From Trichosporon coremiiforme (Eukaryota; Basidiomycota; Tremellomycetes; Trichosporonales; Trichosporonaceae), in assembly GCA_039545355.1 (NCBI GenBank), contig BCJJ01000001.1:1610570-1674569 (forward strand): a stretch of 64,000 bases of DNA. The letters are read 5' to 3'. Of this stretch, positions 1-12,085 are shown piece by piece (the stretch's first letter is position 1; the number at the start of each line of letters is the position of its first letter). The notes beneath the pieces are model-generated. The model was not told where the DNA came from. It did not search any database and saw nothing but the letters and a program-made list of their open reading frames with translations. Made by a program: the position numbers and the translations under genes.

Positions 1-482
1 CCACCAAGAAGGAAACCTGGATGTCAGCCACACCACGCCGTAATGCGAGTGAGTCACAGGGTGCACGCCTGACACGTTGCGCTCAGTAGAAACCGTCGAC
101 TGCTGTCCAAGAACCGACAGCCTCAGATCTGGCGACGCGGTGACGACTGAAGAACACGAGCGCAAGACCAGGTCCGCGCCCTCGGTCTATCCAAGCCATC
201 GACAGCCCCGTGCAAGTTCCCCATAGCGTGCGCGCTTCGCCTCTACTCACCCATTCCACCGGCCATGACGACCTTGGTCGGGCACGACTCCATGACCATG
301 TTCATCTGCTTGGTCCAGTTCTGGATCTTGCGGACCTCATCCTTCTCGTCCTGCGTCGTTCCGGGAGGGTACGGCTCGGAGCCGGGGGCGTATATCGGGG
401 CGAGGAGGGGGTGCTGCTGGGTCATGTCGGGTTGATCAGGTGGGGTTTTATCAACTCGGAAAGTCAAGCCAGCGAAGGACAA
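1..482 (-). CDS. TIM22: TIM22, mitochondrial carrier translocase subunit (5' part, runs off window)
   Basis: Partial gene. Exon 1 is 482-251 and exon 2 starts at 16 and leaves the window. The intron 250-17 has a GTGAGT donor, a GCTGAC branch site and a CAG acceptor. The joined frame reads ESCPTKVVMAGGMG then GFLLGG, the conserved Cys-containing loop and start of the glycine-rich first membrane segment of Tim22. In other fungi this protein forms the twin-pore channel that inserts carrier proteins into the mitochondrial inner membrane. The first 60 residues are a proline-rich hydrophilic segment (DKTPPDQPDM...), normal for the family N-terminus. The 234-nt intron is long for this window. The identity rests on the loop motif; the remaining membrane segments are not visible here. 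Confidence 0.85.
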
Positions 483-1014
483 CGATCGCTATCGGGCGAC
501 CACCCAGCCGGTCGTTCCAACTTTTTGCCGCCGCCTCCGCCGCCGATGGAGGAAGGTGCGTGCCGAAGCGACGGGCCCTGATTTTGTTTGACCCTCCTGG
601 TTAGTCGCTCAGATGAACAATGGTACCTCCACTTTCCGTGAGAGGCTAACGGGAGATCGGTTGATAGAATTCTATCAGCTCTACAATAAGATTTGAACGA
701 TTCACATTGATCTGGCACGCACGCTAGAAGCCGTGTGCTGAGCGGAACTGCCATTGAGTTGAGATCACTGAATGGGGGCTGCAAACGCCGTAGTCTATGG
801 AATGAGTGATGCCTGAAACGTCTTCAGCATGTGTCGGATCGCCTTACTATCCGCTGTTTGATAACAGTAAGTCTCCCGGAATCCTGGGCCAGCTTTAGGA
901 GTCGATTGATCGGGGTGCGTATGGCCGCCAAAGGAGCGTCCCTGCACGTTTAGCGTACCATCGCAGCCCTTCCAAAAGGTAAGCTGCGTCTGCAGCTTTC
1001 GGAAGCTAAGAAAA
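483..1014. other. Intergenic region between TIM22 start and tRNA
   Basis: This is the presumed promoter of TIM22 (-) and the 3' flank of the tRNA gene. I see no coding signal. An open frame at 464-784 on the minus strand has no recognisable content and overlaps the TIM22 start. Confidence 0.5.
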
Positions 1015-1100
1015 TGACCTCTGGCGGGGTCGAACCGCCGACCTTATGCGTAACTCTACAAGTGTTAAGCATACGCTCTAACCAACTGAGCTAAGTGGCC
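1015..1100 (-). tRNA. tRNA, probably tRNA-Val(AAC), with 12-nt intron
   Basis: On the minus strand the segment folds as a cloverleaf: acceptor GGCCACT/AGAGGTC, D arm GCTC-AGTTGGTTA-GAGC, anticodon stem TATGC/GCATA, and T arm GGCGG-TTCGACC-CCGCC with discriminator A. The anticodon loop reads TTAACA, then CTTGTAGAGTTA, then C. Removing the 12 nt after position 37, the canonical tRNA intron site, leaves loop TTAACAC with anticodon AAC (Val). The A and B box promoter elements are intact. The acceptor stem has one A-A mismatch and one G-U pair. The isotype is less certain than the presence of a tRNA, because another intron placement would change the anticodon. Confidence 0.85.
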
Positions 1101-2888
1101 CTGGATGCCAGCGTCGAATTAGGCTCCCTGCATGGCGGCCAGTGCCTGAGTGTTGTGTTGGAATTAACATATATGCGGTCCAGCAGCCTAATAGTACTTA
1201 ATTCCCGTTTTTCCATATCCCAACAGCGTTGCGCCCTGCGTCCCGTGTTGATCTCTGTCTCGTCCTGCGGACATGCGGATAGGACCCACGCTGTTTCCGA
1301 ATGCTGAGCTGCTCGAATGGGATCTGTGTTTCGCATCTCCTTCTGTTACCTCATACATCATGCACAGACCATCTTCCATCAACCCTTGGGGAAGCCATGA
1401 GACGGTTTAAGCTCGACGCCACGCCATGACCACTTCGCGAACACATCCTCTCCCTCAGACGAAATGGTTACCAGCGCCAAGCCAAAATCGGCACACCAGA
1501 ACCCCCAGCCTCCGATTGCCCGTAGGGCCCCACGGCCCGCACCACGAAAGTGAGTGTGACGCGTTCCTCCGAGGTGCTACTGCTACTGCCCCGCGGGTTG
1601 CTCGAGTGCCCGGCGTTCGTACGATCGAACTGCCGGTGCGTCATGCGCGCAAGCTGCGGATTCGCGTGGTGAAGTGAATGGGGTTGGTGGGCTCGATGCG
1701 CATATGCCCACCTAAGTTAGGTAATGACTACTGAACTATGGCGTTCAGCTAGATGGACTAGCTCATCTCCCATTGACTGTAACCCTGCAGCGGGCAATCA
1801 GAGGGCAATCAGAGAACTTGGTCAGCACATACCACGTACATCTTCCCCAACGCAGCTTGTAGCGCTAAGCCCGCGACTGGTGCGACTGGTCCCAATGGCC
1901 ATCGGTAGAGGATACGTACCGGACATAGCGCCAGGGAGCGGCGCACGCGCTGTCCGCCGACTGTGAATTGCACGCTCTATGTACCCTGTGATCCGGCGCG
2001 ATCCTGGATGCAATAAGTCTTGGCGTGCGTTGGCAGATCAACACAGATCATTGCTGCGCGTGCATCGGGCTTCGAAAGCATGCTTTGCTCCGAGACGTCA
2101 TTCGTTCGCAGCATCATGCCGTATTCTGTGGTGCCGGCGCAAGTGCATTTCGCCTGCAGGTTGGCCGGATATAGGGCTTGGGAGGAGATGCACAGAAGGC
2201 CAAGAGGCCACAGAGCGGCAAGCGCGGCCAGCGACCAGCGGCCCATAAGCGCCATCAGCCATAGGCACTGTCAGGTGGCTCCAAGCTTATGTTGGATACA
2301 GCCGAGACGATCAAGCATGCCGGGTACGGCCATTCCGCGAATCCCATGCGATCTCGGGCTCGCTCTAGCCTACGTCAAGCAACTGAAATCACTCCAACCA
2401 CGGCTTTGGCCACCGTTCTAACCATGCACTTGCTCCCTTCTCCACCAGGGCACTAGCTCGACCCATCTCGACTCTCGGCTTCCTGACTCAGGTGCCAGCT
2501 CACGCCAGAACCACCACAGATCCAAACCAGCCTTACCAGGCGAGACGGCCGGTCTGGTGGTCAATCACTGACGGTGCTACTTGAGCTACCTGTCATGCGG
2601 TCGCCTTCTTCAGCTTCTCACTCCGGCTGTCGACTTTTAACGATCCACCACACTCATTCTTAACACTTCGATCGCTTCTTTCCTTCAGTCACCGTCAACC
2701 TCACCTCCTTGTTCTTTGGATCTTGCTCTTTTCTTGTTTTCCGAATAGGTCGTCTCCGCTGCGCCACTCGACACTCGACTTCCGACTGTTAGGCCGACTG
2801 GATTTTCCCTTGCCGCTCTGGGGTCGAGCCGTGGCGATCCTCCTCTCCTTCGACCATCGCCTCTGCAAAAGCAGACATCCCAGCAACC
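1101..2888. other. Intergenic region upstream of the SEC14-like gene
   Basis: No convincing gene. Short open frames occur (for example 1426-1677 + and 2020-2421 +) but have no family resemblance. About the last 250 bases (2640-2888) are rich in C/T, as expected for a fungal promoter and 5' leader of the gene starting at 2889. Confidence 0.45.
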
Positions 2889-5646
2889 ATGCCCTTCCCG
2901 TCGAAGCTTCTCAGCACTCCGGTCGGAGGGCAGGGCCCCGTCATGTCGCTGACCCAGCGCCAATGGGACTGCGTGAACCGATGCAACGAGCACTTTAACA
3001 GAGATGGACTCGTTCTCCCTGTCGGCGAGGGAAAAAAGGAGATGGCGCGGCTCACAGAGCGCGAGAAGATGTTCTTGGTGAGCAACTGCATGAACAGTAG
3101 TCCATGCTACTAAGGTGGCTGGAATCACTAACATTCAGTCGCGGGATGCGTATCTGAGGTGAGCTTAGCCAAGGTGGCCTTGTCCGATTAACGCTTTCAG
3201 ATTCCTGGCCTCTGTCCGTGGCGACATCTCAGCATGCGTCGAGAAGTTGGAGAAGGCTATCATTTGGCGCCGCACGCACCAGATTGACGATTTCGACGAG
3301 TGGGTGAGGAGGATGAAGTTCGATGTGAGCATGGCAGCCACCGATTTGCCATTGACGATCGACAGTCCGATATGGGCAAGACATTCCTTTGCCACTTTGC
3401 ACCAGATGGTCGCCCGCTGCTCTACATGCTGTGCAACCGCGATCAACTCCCCATGGACAAGCGACATCCCTGGCTGGTCGTGCGTACCTGCTGGTATTGA
3501 TGTGGACCGCGACGCTGACACCACACTAGCTCTTCTGCGTCGAACGCGCTACAGAGCTGATGGCCAATGGACAAACGTGAGTTGTGCTCTGTCACTGCAG
3601 TGCTCACGAGGCAGCGCCTTGATCAACATATTCCCTTTCACGAAAAAGCAGGGTCTTCCTGCGTCCGTCTCAGTGTCTCGAACACTCATGTCGTCGCTGG
3701 GCAACTACTACCCTGAAGTCCTCTCTCGCTCTTATGTCCTCGACGCTCCCTGGCAAATTCGGACTTTCATCGGTCTGGTTTGGCCCATGGTCGACTGGTC
3801 CGCCCGTCGCAAGATCAAGATCTGCCCTTCGGAAGTCATCTTCAAAGATGGCGAAGTCCCAACTGAACGCCTTCTTAAGGACGCCGGCGGAAAGCTGGAC
3901 GTCCCATGGGACGCCGAAGCGTACTGGACGACCCTGGTCAAGACTTGCCGAGAACGGAGAGAGGGTCACCTCAGGCGCTGGCGAGAGCTCGGCGGGAGAT
4001 GTGGATTGGAGGAGAGGCTGTTCAAGGTTGTGGAGCGCGATACTACCGAGACTGTCGTCGATACCGGGGAGGAAGTATCGGTCATGACTGAGAGCACGCA
4101 CTCGTCAGAGGATTCGGCGTTCACTCCTCCATCCGTCAACGCCTACACTTCTGAACACGGAATCCAGCAATGGAAGGACAATTGGAGCTTCCACGGTACC
4201 AAGACCAGTCCAACAGGCACGCGCCCGAACTTGACCAGTACGAGCCTCGAGTCTCAGCACGGCCTGGTCCAACGGGTTCAGGAGAACGATAAGTGGCTGA
4301 GGACGAACCCTCCGCCTCCCAGCAGTCTGACGCCACAGCGAAGGTGCTCGATTCAGAGGGCCGCGGCCGATGCGCTATCCAACTCTGGGTCGTCCTCTTC
4401 CGGCTCTAGCGTTGCCGCCCGAGCACCTCAGCGCAAATCGTCTCTACCAGCACCTCACCACAATACATATGCGCGCCGGTACAATGGCTCAAGCTGGACT
4501 CTGGACTTGGAGGACGAGGAGGAACCGCAACCGCGACTGTACCCGCGGCCACCACCACCTCGCAGCCTGAAGAGCTTCACCTCATCTTCTGCGCCGGCCC
4601 AAGCGCCCCCTCTGCCATCGCCACCAATGGAGAGAGCTCGTACTAGCAGCCTCGAAGCTCACCCTCTCAAGGTCACCACTCGGCCTCTTCATCGCAACGG
4701 CAGAGTTGCTGCCACCAGGGCGGCGACTGAACCCGGATACCCTTATCGGGACGAACCTGCGCTCCGCTTGCAGCCACGCCGCCAATCCCGAGATGTCGAG
4801 AAGGAGCGGAAGATTACTGATTTACTTCCCGTCAGTGATCCCGAGCCCGACATTTATTCTCCTGCTGCCGAGTCTGATACGGACGCCGAACCCGAGCTGA
4901 TCACAACTCCGGAAAATGCACCAGACGGTATGGACGCCTTCACTTCCAGAGTACACCTGCGTGACGATGACCATGGTATGGAGTCTTTGTCCAAGCGCAG
5001 CTCAGTCTCGACGGTGAACACTGCAACCAGCGATGGGGACCACTCGACCGACTATACGTCCAGCATGTCGTCACCGCCTCGCGATCGATGGGTCGCCACC
5101 TTACCTGCCGCGATGAGTTCGACCTCCCATCTCGCGCTTGAGGCTCGACTGGAAGCCGAGCTGCAAGCCCAGCTCGCCATGAGTGGTGAAGGCACTAACG
5201 ACGACGACGCCACGATCAAATGCTCCGAAGTCGCATCGGTCGAGAGCACATCCAACGCTTTCCCGTCAAGCCCCATTCACTTTCCGCCGAGCCCCACGCA
5301 CTTCCCTCCGAGCCCCACCCAGCACAAAGTCAAGACGCACTCGGTCGTCACCGCCAAGACCTGGGGAGCGTCACCTCCAGTGCGAACGCCACCTCTGCGG
5401 GTGGCCCCTCGAGACTCTGCTGTGAAGGGACCGAGACCCCTCCCGCGATCACCTCGTTCACCCGCCCGTCCGGTTCCCGGCATGCCCTACCTCACCAACC
5501 CTGCCCCGTTCGTCCCTCAGGAGTCCCCGCCTCGTCTCCCGCAGATGCAGACGGACAGCTGGAAGTTTAACGCGCCGACCCTGGGCATGCAGCCCCCGTG
5601 GGCGACACTCCCCCGTAACGGGAGCAAGATGCGCCAGTCCAGCTAA
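2889..5646 (+). CDS. SEC14-like CRAL-TRIO lipid-binding protein with long disordered tail
   Basis: Exons: 2889-3077, 3139-3158, 3201-3324, 3366-3479, 3530-3576, 3615-5646 (841 aa). The 20-nt second exon and introns down to 36-38 nt are needed to keep frame. Residues about 20-110 match the CRAL-TRIO N-terminal helices (AYLRFLASVRGDISACVEKL...WRR). Residues about 115-290 match the SEC14 lipid-binding fold, with VSVSRTLMSSLGNYYPE and the gate-helix-like DAPWQIRTFIGLVWPMVD, then VPWDAEAYW. Family members bind and exchange phosphatidylinositol and other lipids at membranes. The last roughly 500 residues are Ser/Pro/Arg-rich and predicted disordered, with a tandem HFPPSPT motif and many SP sites, so phosphoregulation is plausible. 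The ligand cannot be inferred. Start chosen because the frame opens just before the first helices. Confidence 0.85.
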
Positions 5647-5946
5647 TGAAACCGCCCTCGACATCTACTTCACCTGTGTGTAACACTCTCTTTTGTTGAA
5701 AACACGACCCCCACTCGCAGACACGCAACCCTCGGTTCCTACGATTCTTCTTCCATCAACACTCTGCCTCCTTCGAGCTGTAGTTCTTATTAAAATAGTA
5801 TCCATCCTGTGTATCCTGTACCACCAGCAGAGTTTCACCCACCCACCCCGCGCCTAAATATTTCAGCGATGCATATAATACCGTGGTTGCAAGTGTCGCC
5901 GAAGGCGTTGTAGGACGATGCGTGGGACTGGTGCGATCGGGCGATC

Positions 5947-6022
5947 GAGTGTGCACGCGATCTGTGAGTGTGCACGCGATCTGTGAGTGTGCACGCGATC
6001 TGTGAGTGTGCACGCGATCTGT
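5947..6022. repeat. Tandem repeat, 4 x 19 bp
   Basis: Four consecutive perfect copies of gagtgtgcacgcgatctgt. Each unit contains the palindromic GTGCAC. The array lies about 300 bp beyond the SEC14-like stop codon and is flanked by partial matches (CGATC before, CTGTGCGC after). It is open in several frames on both strands, which explains the short repetitive ORFs there. Confidence 0.95.
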
Positions 6023-8623
6023 GCGCAGAACTCGATCACATAGATAGCGAGCACGGCCCTCTGGTATGCGGCAGGACCCGATTGAAGGTCATGGATCATG
6101 GAAGAACCGAGGGCGTCGTGCCGTGGAACGACACGAGCTGTCGTGACACCGTGCGCACTGTCGTTGGGCAGTCAGTAGGACGGTTCATCAAGCCCTTGGA
6201 ACAACGTGGCGGTTAGCTGTGATGCCCGATGGCATCGTACGGATGCGAGGACCCATGTCGGATGGGGATCGGGCAAGCTCTGGCCAGCGCTGCAAGTGTC
6301 AGGCGGCTGTCTCACCGCCATGTCGCGCGATCATGTTCGTGCGTACTCGCAAGATAGCAGGACCGAGGATACCGGGAAGAGGTCGGCGACATGTGCGACG
6401 ACTGCGAGCGAGCGCGCAAGAGCGCAGGCGAGTGACTGGCTCGTTCGGACGCTCGCGCCTGTGTGCCGACGAGCATGAACTCTTAAAAGTCTGTTTAGCG
6501 CACCTCGGTAGTACCCAGCAAATGCAGCAAATGCGACGAGGACGCTGGTGGATTGCCCCAACTTGTTCCAGTGCGTTGTTCTCCCCTGCTCTGTCTCGTG
6601 ATCTCGTAGCCCATGGTGCGCTCAGTAGCGTGCGCGGCAGTGACGCTCAGTGACGAACGGATGACGCGGGTGAGACATTCACGTGTTCCGGACTTTCGTC
6701 GGCAGCGGCGCGCTCTCCATATCTCGGCGAGTCGCGCGAATCAAAGAACGGTTGCATCGAGAGCTTGAGTGGTATTCACGAGGCAGTGACAACCGTGACA
6801 GCACCCCATACAGCCGGATACGGCCAGGAACAGCGCGAGCGTACCAGTGTGTTTCACGCCTCGAGCCTCCCAGGGGTCCTTTGGGAACAGGTATGATGGC
6901 TGGAATGACGTTAAGCCGTTACTGTGGTAGTATGGGAGATGCCATCGAGGCGACCAGTTTGGTGGCCATTGGCCAAGGTGGATTGATATGGAACAAAACG
7001 TGAAGGGAAACAAATGACGTGCAGTCCTCAGGATTGACTCTCGACGATGTCCTCAATAGTCGTTACTACCACGTGTAGTCGAGGAATATTGACCTTGTCC
7101 TTCGGCTCGCGTTCAGGTTACCCAGCCAAGACATCGCCCGACAGGTGGACCCATCGGGCGAGAGGGAGGATCGCCAGGCGATGGGGCGTTATTGCGGTGT
7201 GTCGGGTGTCGGGTCATGGCGGAGGCCTTGACCGCGAGACACAGCGCAGATCGGGAGAGGCATCCTGACAGCAAATGCCACGGTAGAGCAAGATCGTGAG
7301 GCAAGGGCGAGGTAGTAAGGGGCGGTGATGCTGCAGTAGAATTGTGCACTCTGGGGGTGGCAATGAGCAGGCAGAAGAAGGGATTAATGTCCTGTTTCAC
7401 TCCTCATTGTGTGAAGAGTACTATAGTGGAGCATAGACGTTACAGATCCTGGGGTGCGAAATAGCTAGAGTTGAATGACAGACAGCTGACTTCAGTGACG
7501 GTGACCACATGTTACAGTGTAACTGTTCATGAACTCCTGTACAGTACAGATCCTGTGTTTCTATTGGTGTCTTCTCCCCCTTGTTGGCGAAGAGAGTGGC
7601 ATGAAATTGCATAGGATGTTGTGATATATTGGTACACTGAGTTACATTGTGCGTACTGTACATGGTATCTGCCACTGCCGCTTAGCCTTTAGGCACACGT
7701 GGTGCAAACGAAGAGACTGTTACTGTCGACGACGGGTGCGACCGTGATTATGGGACCACCTGCTGAGCATCTGCGATATCCATACCCGCCGCGAAGCCTC
7801 TGAAATGGGCTTTCGCACATTGACTGTAATGCCATCTCACCAGCCTCGGATCCGGTCGATCGCTCGGAGGGCCACGAAATCGGTCTGGGCCCAAGGCTTT
7901 ACCATGCAGGTTAGAGCCTGGGATCCGAAGATCAAAGAAGTGGATATAGTAGATTCCATTCTAACATGTGTCAGCGCAGCTTTTGGAGGCAAGTAGTTCA
8001 CTGGACACGACTCGAAGCCCAGTCCCAGTAGTGAGGGTGTTCGCGACGGCTCACTTTCAGGTACAGCGACCATTCCAGACGGTCGTAGGCATGGTGGAGG
8101 TCGTCTCGTAATAGGAGACCGACTGAGGGCGAGAACAAAGGTGGAGGACCGATGCAGTTCAATAAGCTGACGTAGACCTGACGATTAGCATTGTTGGCGA
8201 GGTATGAATATCTTGAACAGCGTGGGACTGAGGTCCGTTACTCACATCTGGTCGGCTGAAAGGCACTATGTGGCTCGCAGTGCAGTAGTCATACATAACA
8301 TCCGTGACGAGGCAACCATAATCGCGTGCGATCAGCGAGACACGGAACTTGTTCTGCAGTGGTAGCATATGAGCGGATGGTTGAGAAGACTTGCCGCAAG
8401 AAAAGACCCAGATGTGACACTAACCTGATTGATACTGGATCGCTTGGAATCAGATCGTGTAGAGTAGCTGCCCTCGGGGTTTGGGGGACGAAAGCGAGTA
8501 AAGTACTCAGGGCCGCGCGTGAAGGTCGGCGTACTGTCGACTCCTGATACCGTTGATCATAAACACCGTAGTACCGAGCGGAGATGCAAGCGAACAGGCC
8601 ATAAGAATGGACAGAAGATAGAA

Positions 8624-9003
8624 TTAAGGAGGGTCAGCTCTGTTTGTGGGGCGGCGCACTGTTGACGCTTGTGATCCTGCACGACTAACGTCGGCCTACC
8701 CACTACTACAGGCTTTAGATACTCACCACTGTGCTCGAACCAGAAATCTCCAGAAGTTGGAGATGCTTCCAGGTCGACCTCTAGGCCAGCCGAATCGGTT
8801 ATGATCCCTGGATGTCCAGGCTCCGGATCGACGACGTTCTCTACCATATCCAAGATGTATTGCCAGGTATTATCCCCACCGGCGCGCACGAAGTCGAGAG
8901 GGAACGAGGCTATGACGCTAGGCGAGGTCATCCTGTTCCGGATGACGATACGTTCCGATTCCGCCCAACCTTCGATGGCCAGCTTGTAGTATACTGTGGA
9001 CAT
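8624..9003 (-). CDS. Hypothetical small protein (weak candidate gene)
   Basis: The frame from ATG at 9003 gives about 92 residues with balanced composition and no low complexity (MSTVYYKLAIEGWAESER... ending FWFEHSG), unlike neighbouring noise ORFs. A good donor GTGAGT follows at 8726-8721. Splicing to a CAG at 8677 gives exons 9003-8727 and 8676-8624 and a protein of about 109 aa. Reading through the donor instead gives 148 aa ending at 8557. No family was recognised. The repeated Asp/Glu/Pro-containing strand-like segments suggest a small folded beta protein, which is only an impression. It is the best coding candidate in the gene-poor region. Confidence 0.3.
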
Positions 9004-12000
9004 TCTGGATGCGGCAAATATCGCGATTGAGGATGTGAGAGTGCACTGTGGTTAGGATGCAGTCCAACGTCAGAAGACGAGCAGGACTGGCTGATAAGGG
9101 CCTATCCGTATCTGTTATTTGGTTCAAACATTTTGCTTCCGTCCACGGCCAGAACTCTGAAGTACGTCAAACATGTAGTCCTGGGTTCCGAGTTTTCGCT
9201 TGCACGCTTGTGCGTTTGGCACTATGATCCGCTGTGTGGTGTTTCGCAAATGCGCCGCGAAAAGCGCGACTGGCTGCCTCCGCGTGCGCTTTTCTGCGCT
9301 CAATGCGATCGATGCGGATAACTTATTGCTTCAAAGAGGAACATAGAGAAAGCAGGTGCCGAACAAGACCCAGAGCGCGCAGAACACGTCAATCATTTGC
9401 TAACAGAGGGGCCGCGGCCGAGACTCCCCAGCTCCAAACTCCAGACGCCGAGGATGCCGTATGCCAGCCCGCGCAGGCTTCGTGTGACGTAGTGCAGCCT
9501 GTGATGGGGCTGAGGGGACGTGTCGCCCAGTCTCTTCATCATGCGCGTTTTGCCGCAGTCGGCAGCGACACGACAAACTGGCAGCGCACGGGGGACGACA
9601 CCGCCGCGGCGCAACGGCGCGAGACCGGCTGCACTCCGCAGCATGCGGCGTCAAGCGGACGACGCGAGAAGGCGTGCAGGCGAATGAGACTGCTGCTCGC
9701 CGGATGTCAGCTTGTCCTCGCAGTGCGGCCGTGCTCTGCGTGCTCTGGCGGCCTCGAAACGAGCCGTCTTCCCTAGCCCGCCAACTCGGGCCTGTGCGCT
9801 GCTTTGCTTGGCCAGCTGCCCGCTGTCGTGCAGCCTGGTAGCCGCGCAGCCGCCTTTGGGTGAGCTGAAGACAAGCACGCCGGCGGAGCCAAAACCAGGC
9901 ACGGGCAGACCCCAAATACATGCGCTAGCGTTAGTGCTTGGTGTTGAGCTGGCCAGACCTGTCGGACTGTGCTCGCCGCAGCACCAAGCGAGGGCGGGGG
10001 GGACGGAGGACAGCTGGAGGTCAGGATGCAGGCAGAAAGAAGGTCAGGAAGGAGGGAGGACGGCAACAGGGGAAGGAAGAGGAGGCAGGGTGGAGGGCGC
10101 AAGGGTTGGCAGTGCGGCACGACAGGGCACACCAGGATGGCGAGGACGCCAGGGAATGCGCTCGCAATGGCAAGACGTCATAGGTCTCCGAGCGCGACCC
10201 GATGCCTGCGTGCTGTCTGTCCAGCGAACGAAGGCGTCGCTTGAGCTCGCAGGGCGCAGAGCAGGATGCATGCCATCACGCCGTCTTGCAATACGCTGGC
10301 GATGCGGGATGGGGATGAGGGCGCATCCACATTCCCCGCGGGCCGCGTCCGTCGCTGCTGCCCACGGTTTGTCGGCAACTGAAAGCTCTCGCAACGCCGG
10401 GTGTCAGCCTCGGCACGACCGGCACCTGCACAGGTCACGAATTGCACGGCTGCGGCAGGGGGCGTGCTCATGCGGGCAAGAACTCTCGGGCGAGTGGAGA
10501 GCAAGCTGTCCATGAGATCAGTCCGAGAAGCAAACTGCCAGATCCCAGAGCTAGATGCAGGCAAGTAGCAGAAGCCGAAGAGGCAAGACCAGCCCTGGGC
10601 CCTGACATGATGTCTGCCGAATGTGCATGTAGCGGAGGATGCCTGCCTATCGAGCGAGTCGACGATTTGCTGGTTGTCTGAATACCTTATCCAAACCAAC
10701 TCGTGCCCGCCGCTCCGTCATCTAAGACTCGTGCATTAACCTTGACGCATCTTCTTCCTCATCCACACCACTCGCTCCCCCTATCAGCCAGCGCCGCCTG
10801 CAGAGCCTCGAGCACGAGCACAAGCTAGAGCCTGCTATCGCCTGCTAGTCAACAGCCATCCGAGTCTGCGCAGCGCCGACAGCCCTCCAGCCTCCAGCCC
10901 AACAGCCGTCACCCCAGTGCGCCCTGCCGCCCGCGCCGCCCAGTGACCCAACCGCTATTCACCTGACCATCAAGACCTCAACCTGACCCCGGTACCCCGG
11001 TTTCACCTTCACTGTCGACTTGACTTGGTCGCCTATCGCTCATCCATCGTCCACCATCTCTGCACACATCTCACTTCGATAGCATCGTTCGCTGCCTGAC
11101 TCGACCTTGGCATCCGCGCTCGCCGCCGCACCCGCTCCTGCACCCCATACGCCGCCGCCTCGACATAGCTCGCAGCGGCTCGTCACTAGTTCCCTTAAGG
11201 TGCAACACACGCGGGCTCGCTTTTCGTCATTGTCATCATCGCCGTCATCGAGTCATCTCGACCACCATTATTCCACCACTCCCCATCTCCGTAAGCATGA
11301 ACGTTCCTTCCCTCTCTATCATCCACTACTGTGCCCCGCTGCCCCCTGCAGCGCCCCGCGCATCAATCCATCCTCGCCCTCCCTGCGTCTCGCCGTTACC
11401 GTTACTGTCCCACCTCTCGGTGCGCACCTGCTGCGCCCGCACTGGCACACTGGCATGTTGGCTTAAGCCCCTCCCCACGGGTCGAGAGTCCGTGAGGAAA
11501 GTGAGGAATGGACCTGTCACCTCTTCATTGTCCTTCAGTCCTACCACCCCCGCCATCGACGTCAACGGCGTTTTGCCCCAGAGGCCTCACCACCAGCCTA
11601 TCAGCCAACGCTTCAGCGGCTGAGCTGACCTCTTTTCCTTGTTTTCCTGCACCACCTCCCTCCCCTTCCCTGTCCTCACGTCCGCGCCGCCGCCCCCGCC
11701 GTCCCCCGCCGTCCTGGGCCACTCTTTGCGCATGGGACGCCGAGCTGACACTTGGCCTTCTTTTTCGCCATTCGATCGGTCTTTTCGCCCGTACACATCA
11801 CATACCGTGCTCACGCGTCCGACATCCGCCGTGCTCACTTCCTTGTCCTGAACCGCTGAACATCTGGACTCTTGCTGCCAAACCCAAGCGCATCATTACC
11901 TTCGCTCACGCGGTCCGTGCTTCGACACCTTGATACTTGCTTCGTTTCACTTGTGCGTCCACGCACATCCAGACGGAAGGAACGGACGTCCTGAATTGAT

Positions 12001-12085
12001 TCGATCTTCGAGTCTCAACACTTCCCTCGAGACAATTGTGGCCTCAACATCACTTTACACGCATCACCACATTCTAAAACACAGC

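Larger units (their letters stand above)
5647..12085. other. Gene-poor 6.4-kb region
   Basis: No gene could be supported with confidence, apart from one weak candidate at 8624-9003 (-). Open frames in 9230-10700 sit in GC-rich DNA, overlap on both strands and match nothing. From about 10700 to 12085 the plus strand is strongly C/T-rich, resembling a long promoter and 5' leader for YPD1. A 19-bp tandem repeat lies at 5947-6022. The region could hold non-coding RNAs, decayed genes or a poorly conserved accessory gene. Confidence 0.4.

Noticed and set aside
1426..1677. Small frame with a possible GTGAGT donor and basic residues, considered as a small ribosomal protein
   Set aside because: Neither the spliced nor the unspliced product resembles any ribosomal protein or other family I know.
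9712..10515. 267-residue plus-strand frame in the gene-poor region
   Set aside because: It overlaps long frames on the opposite strand, is Arg/Gly/Ala-rich, and has no start context or domain; GC-rich DNA yields such frames by chance.
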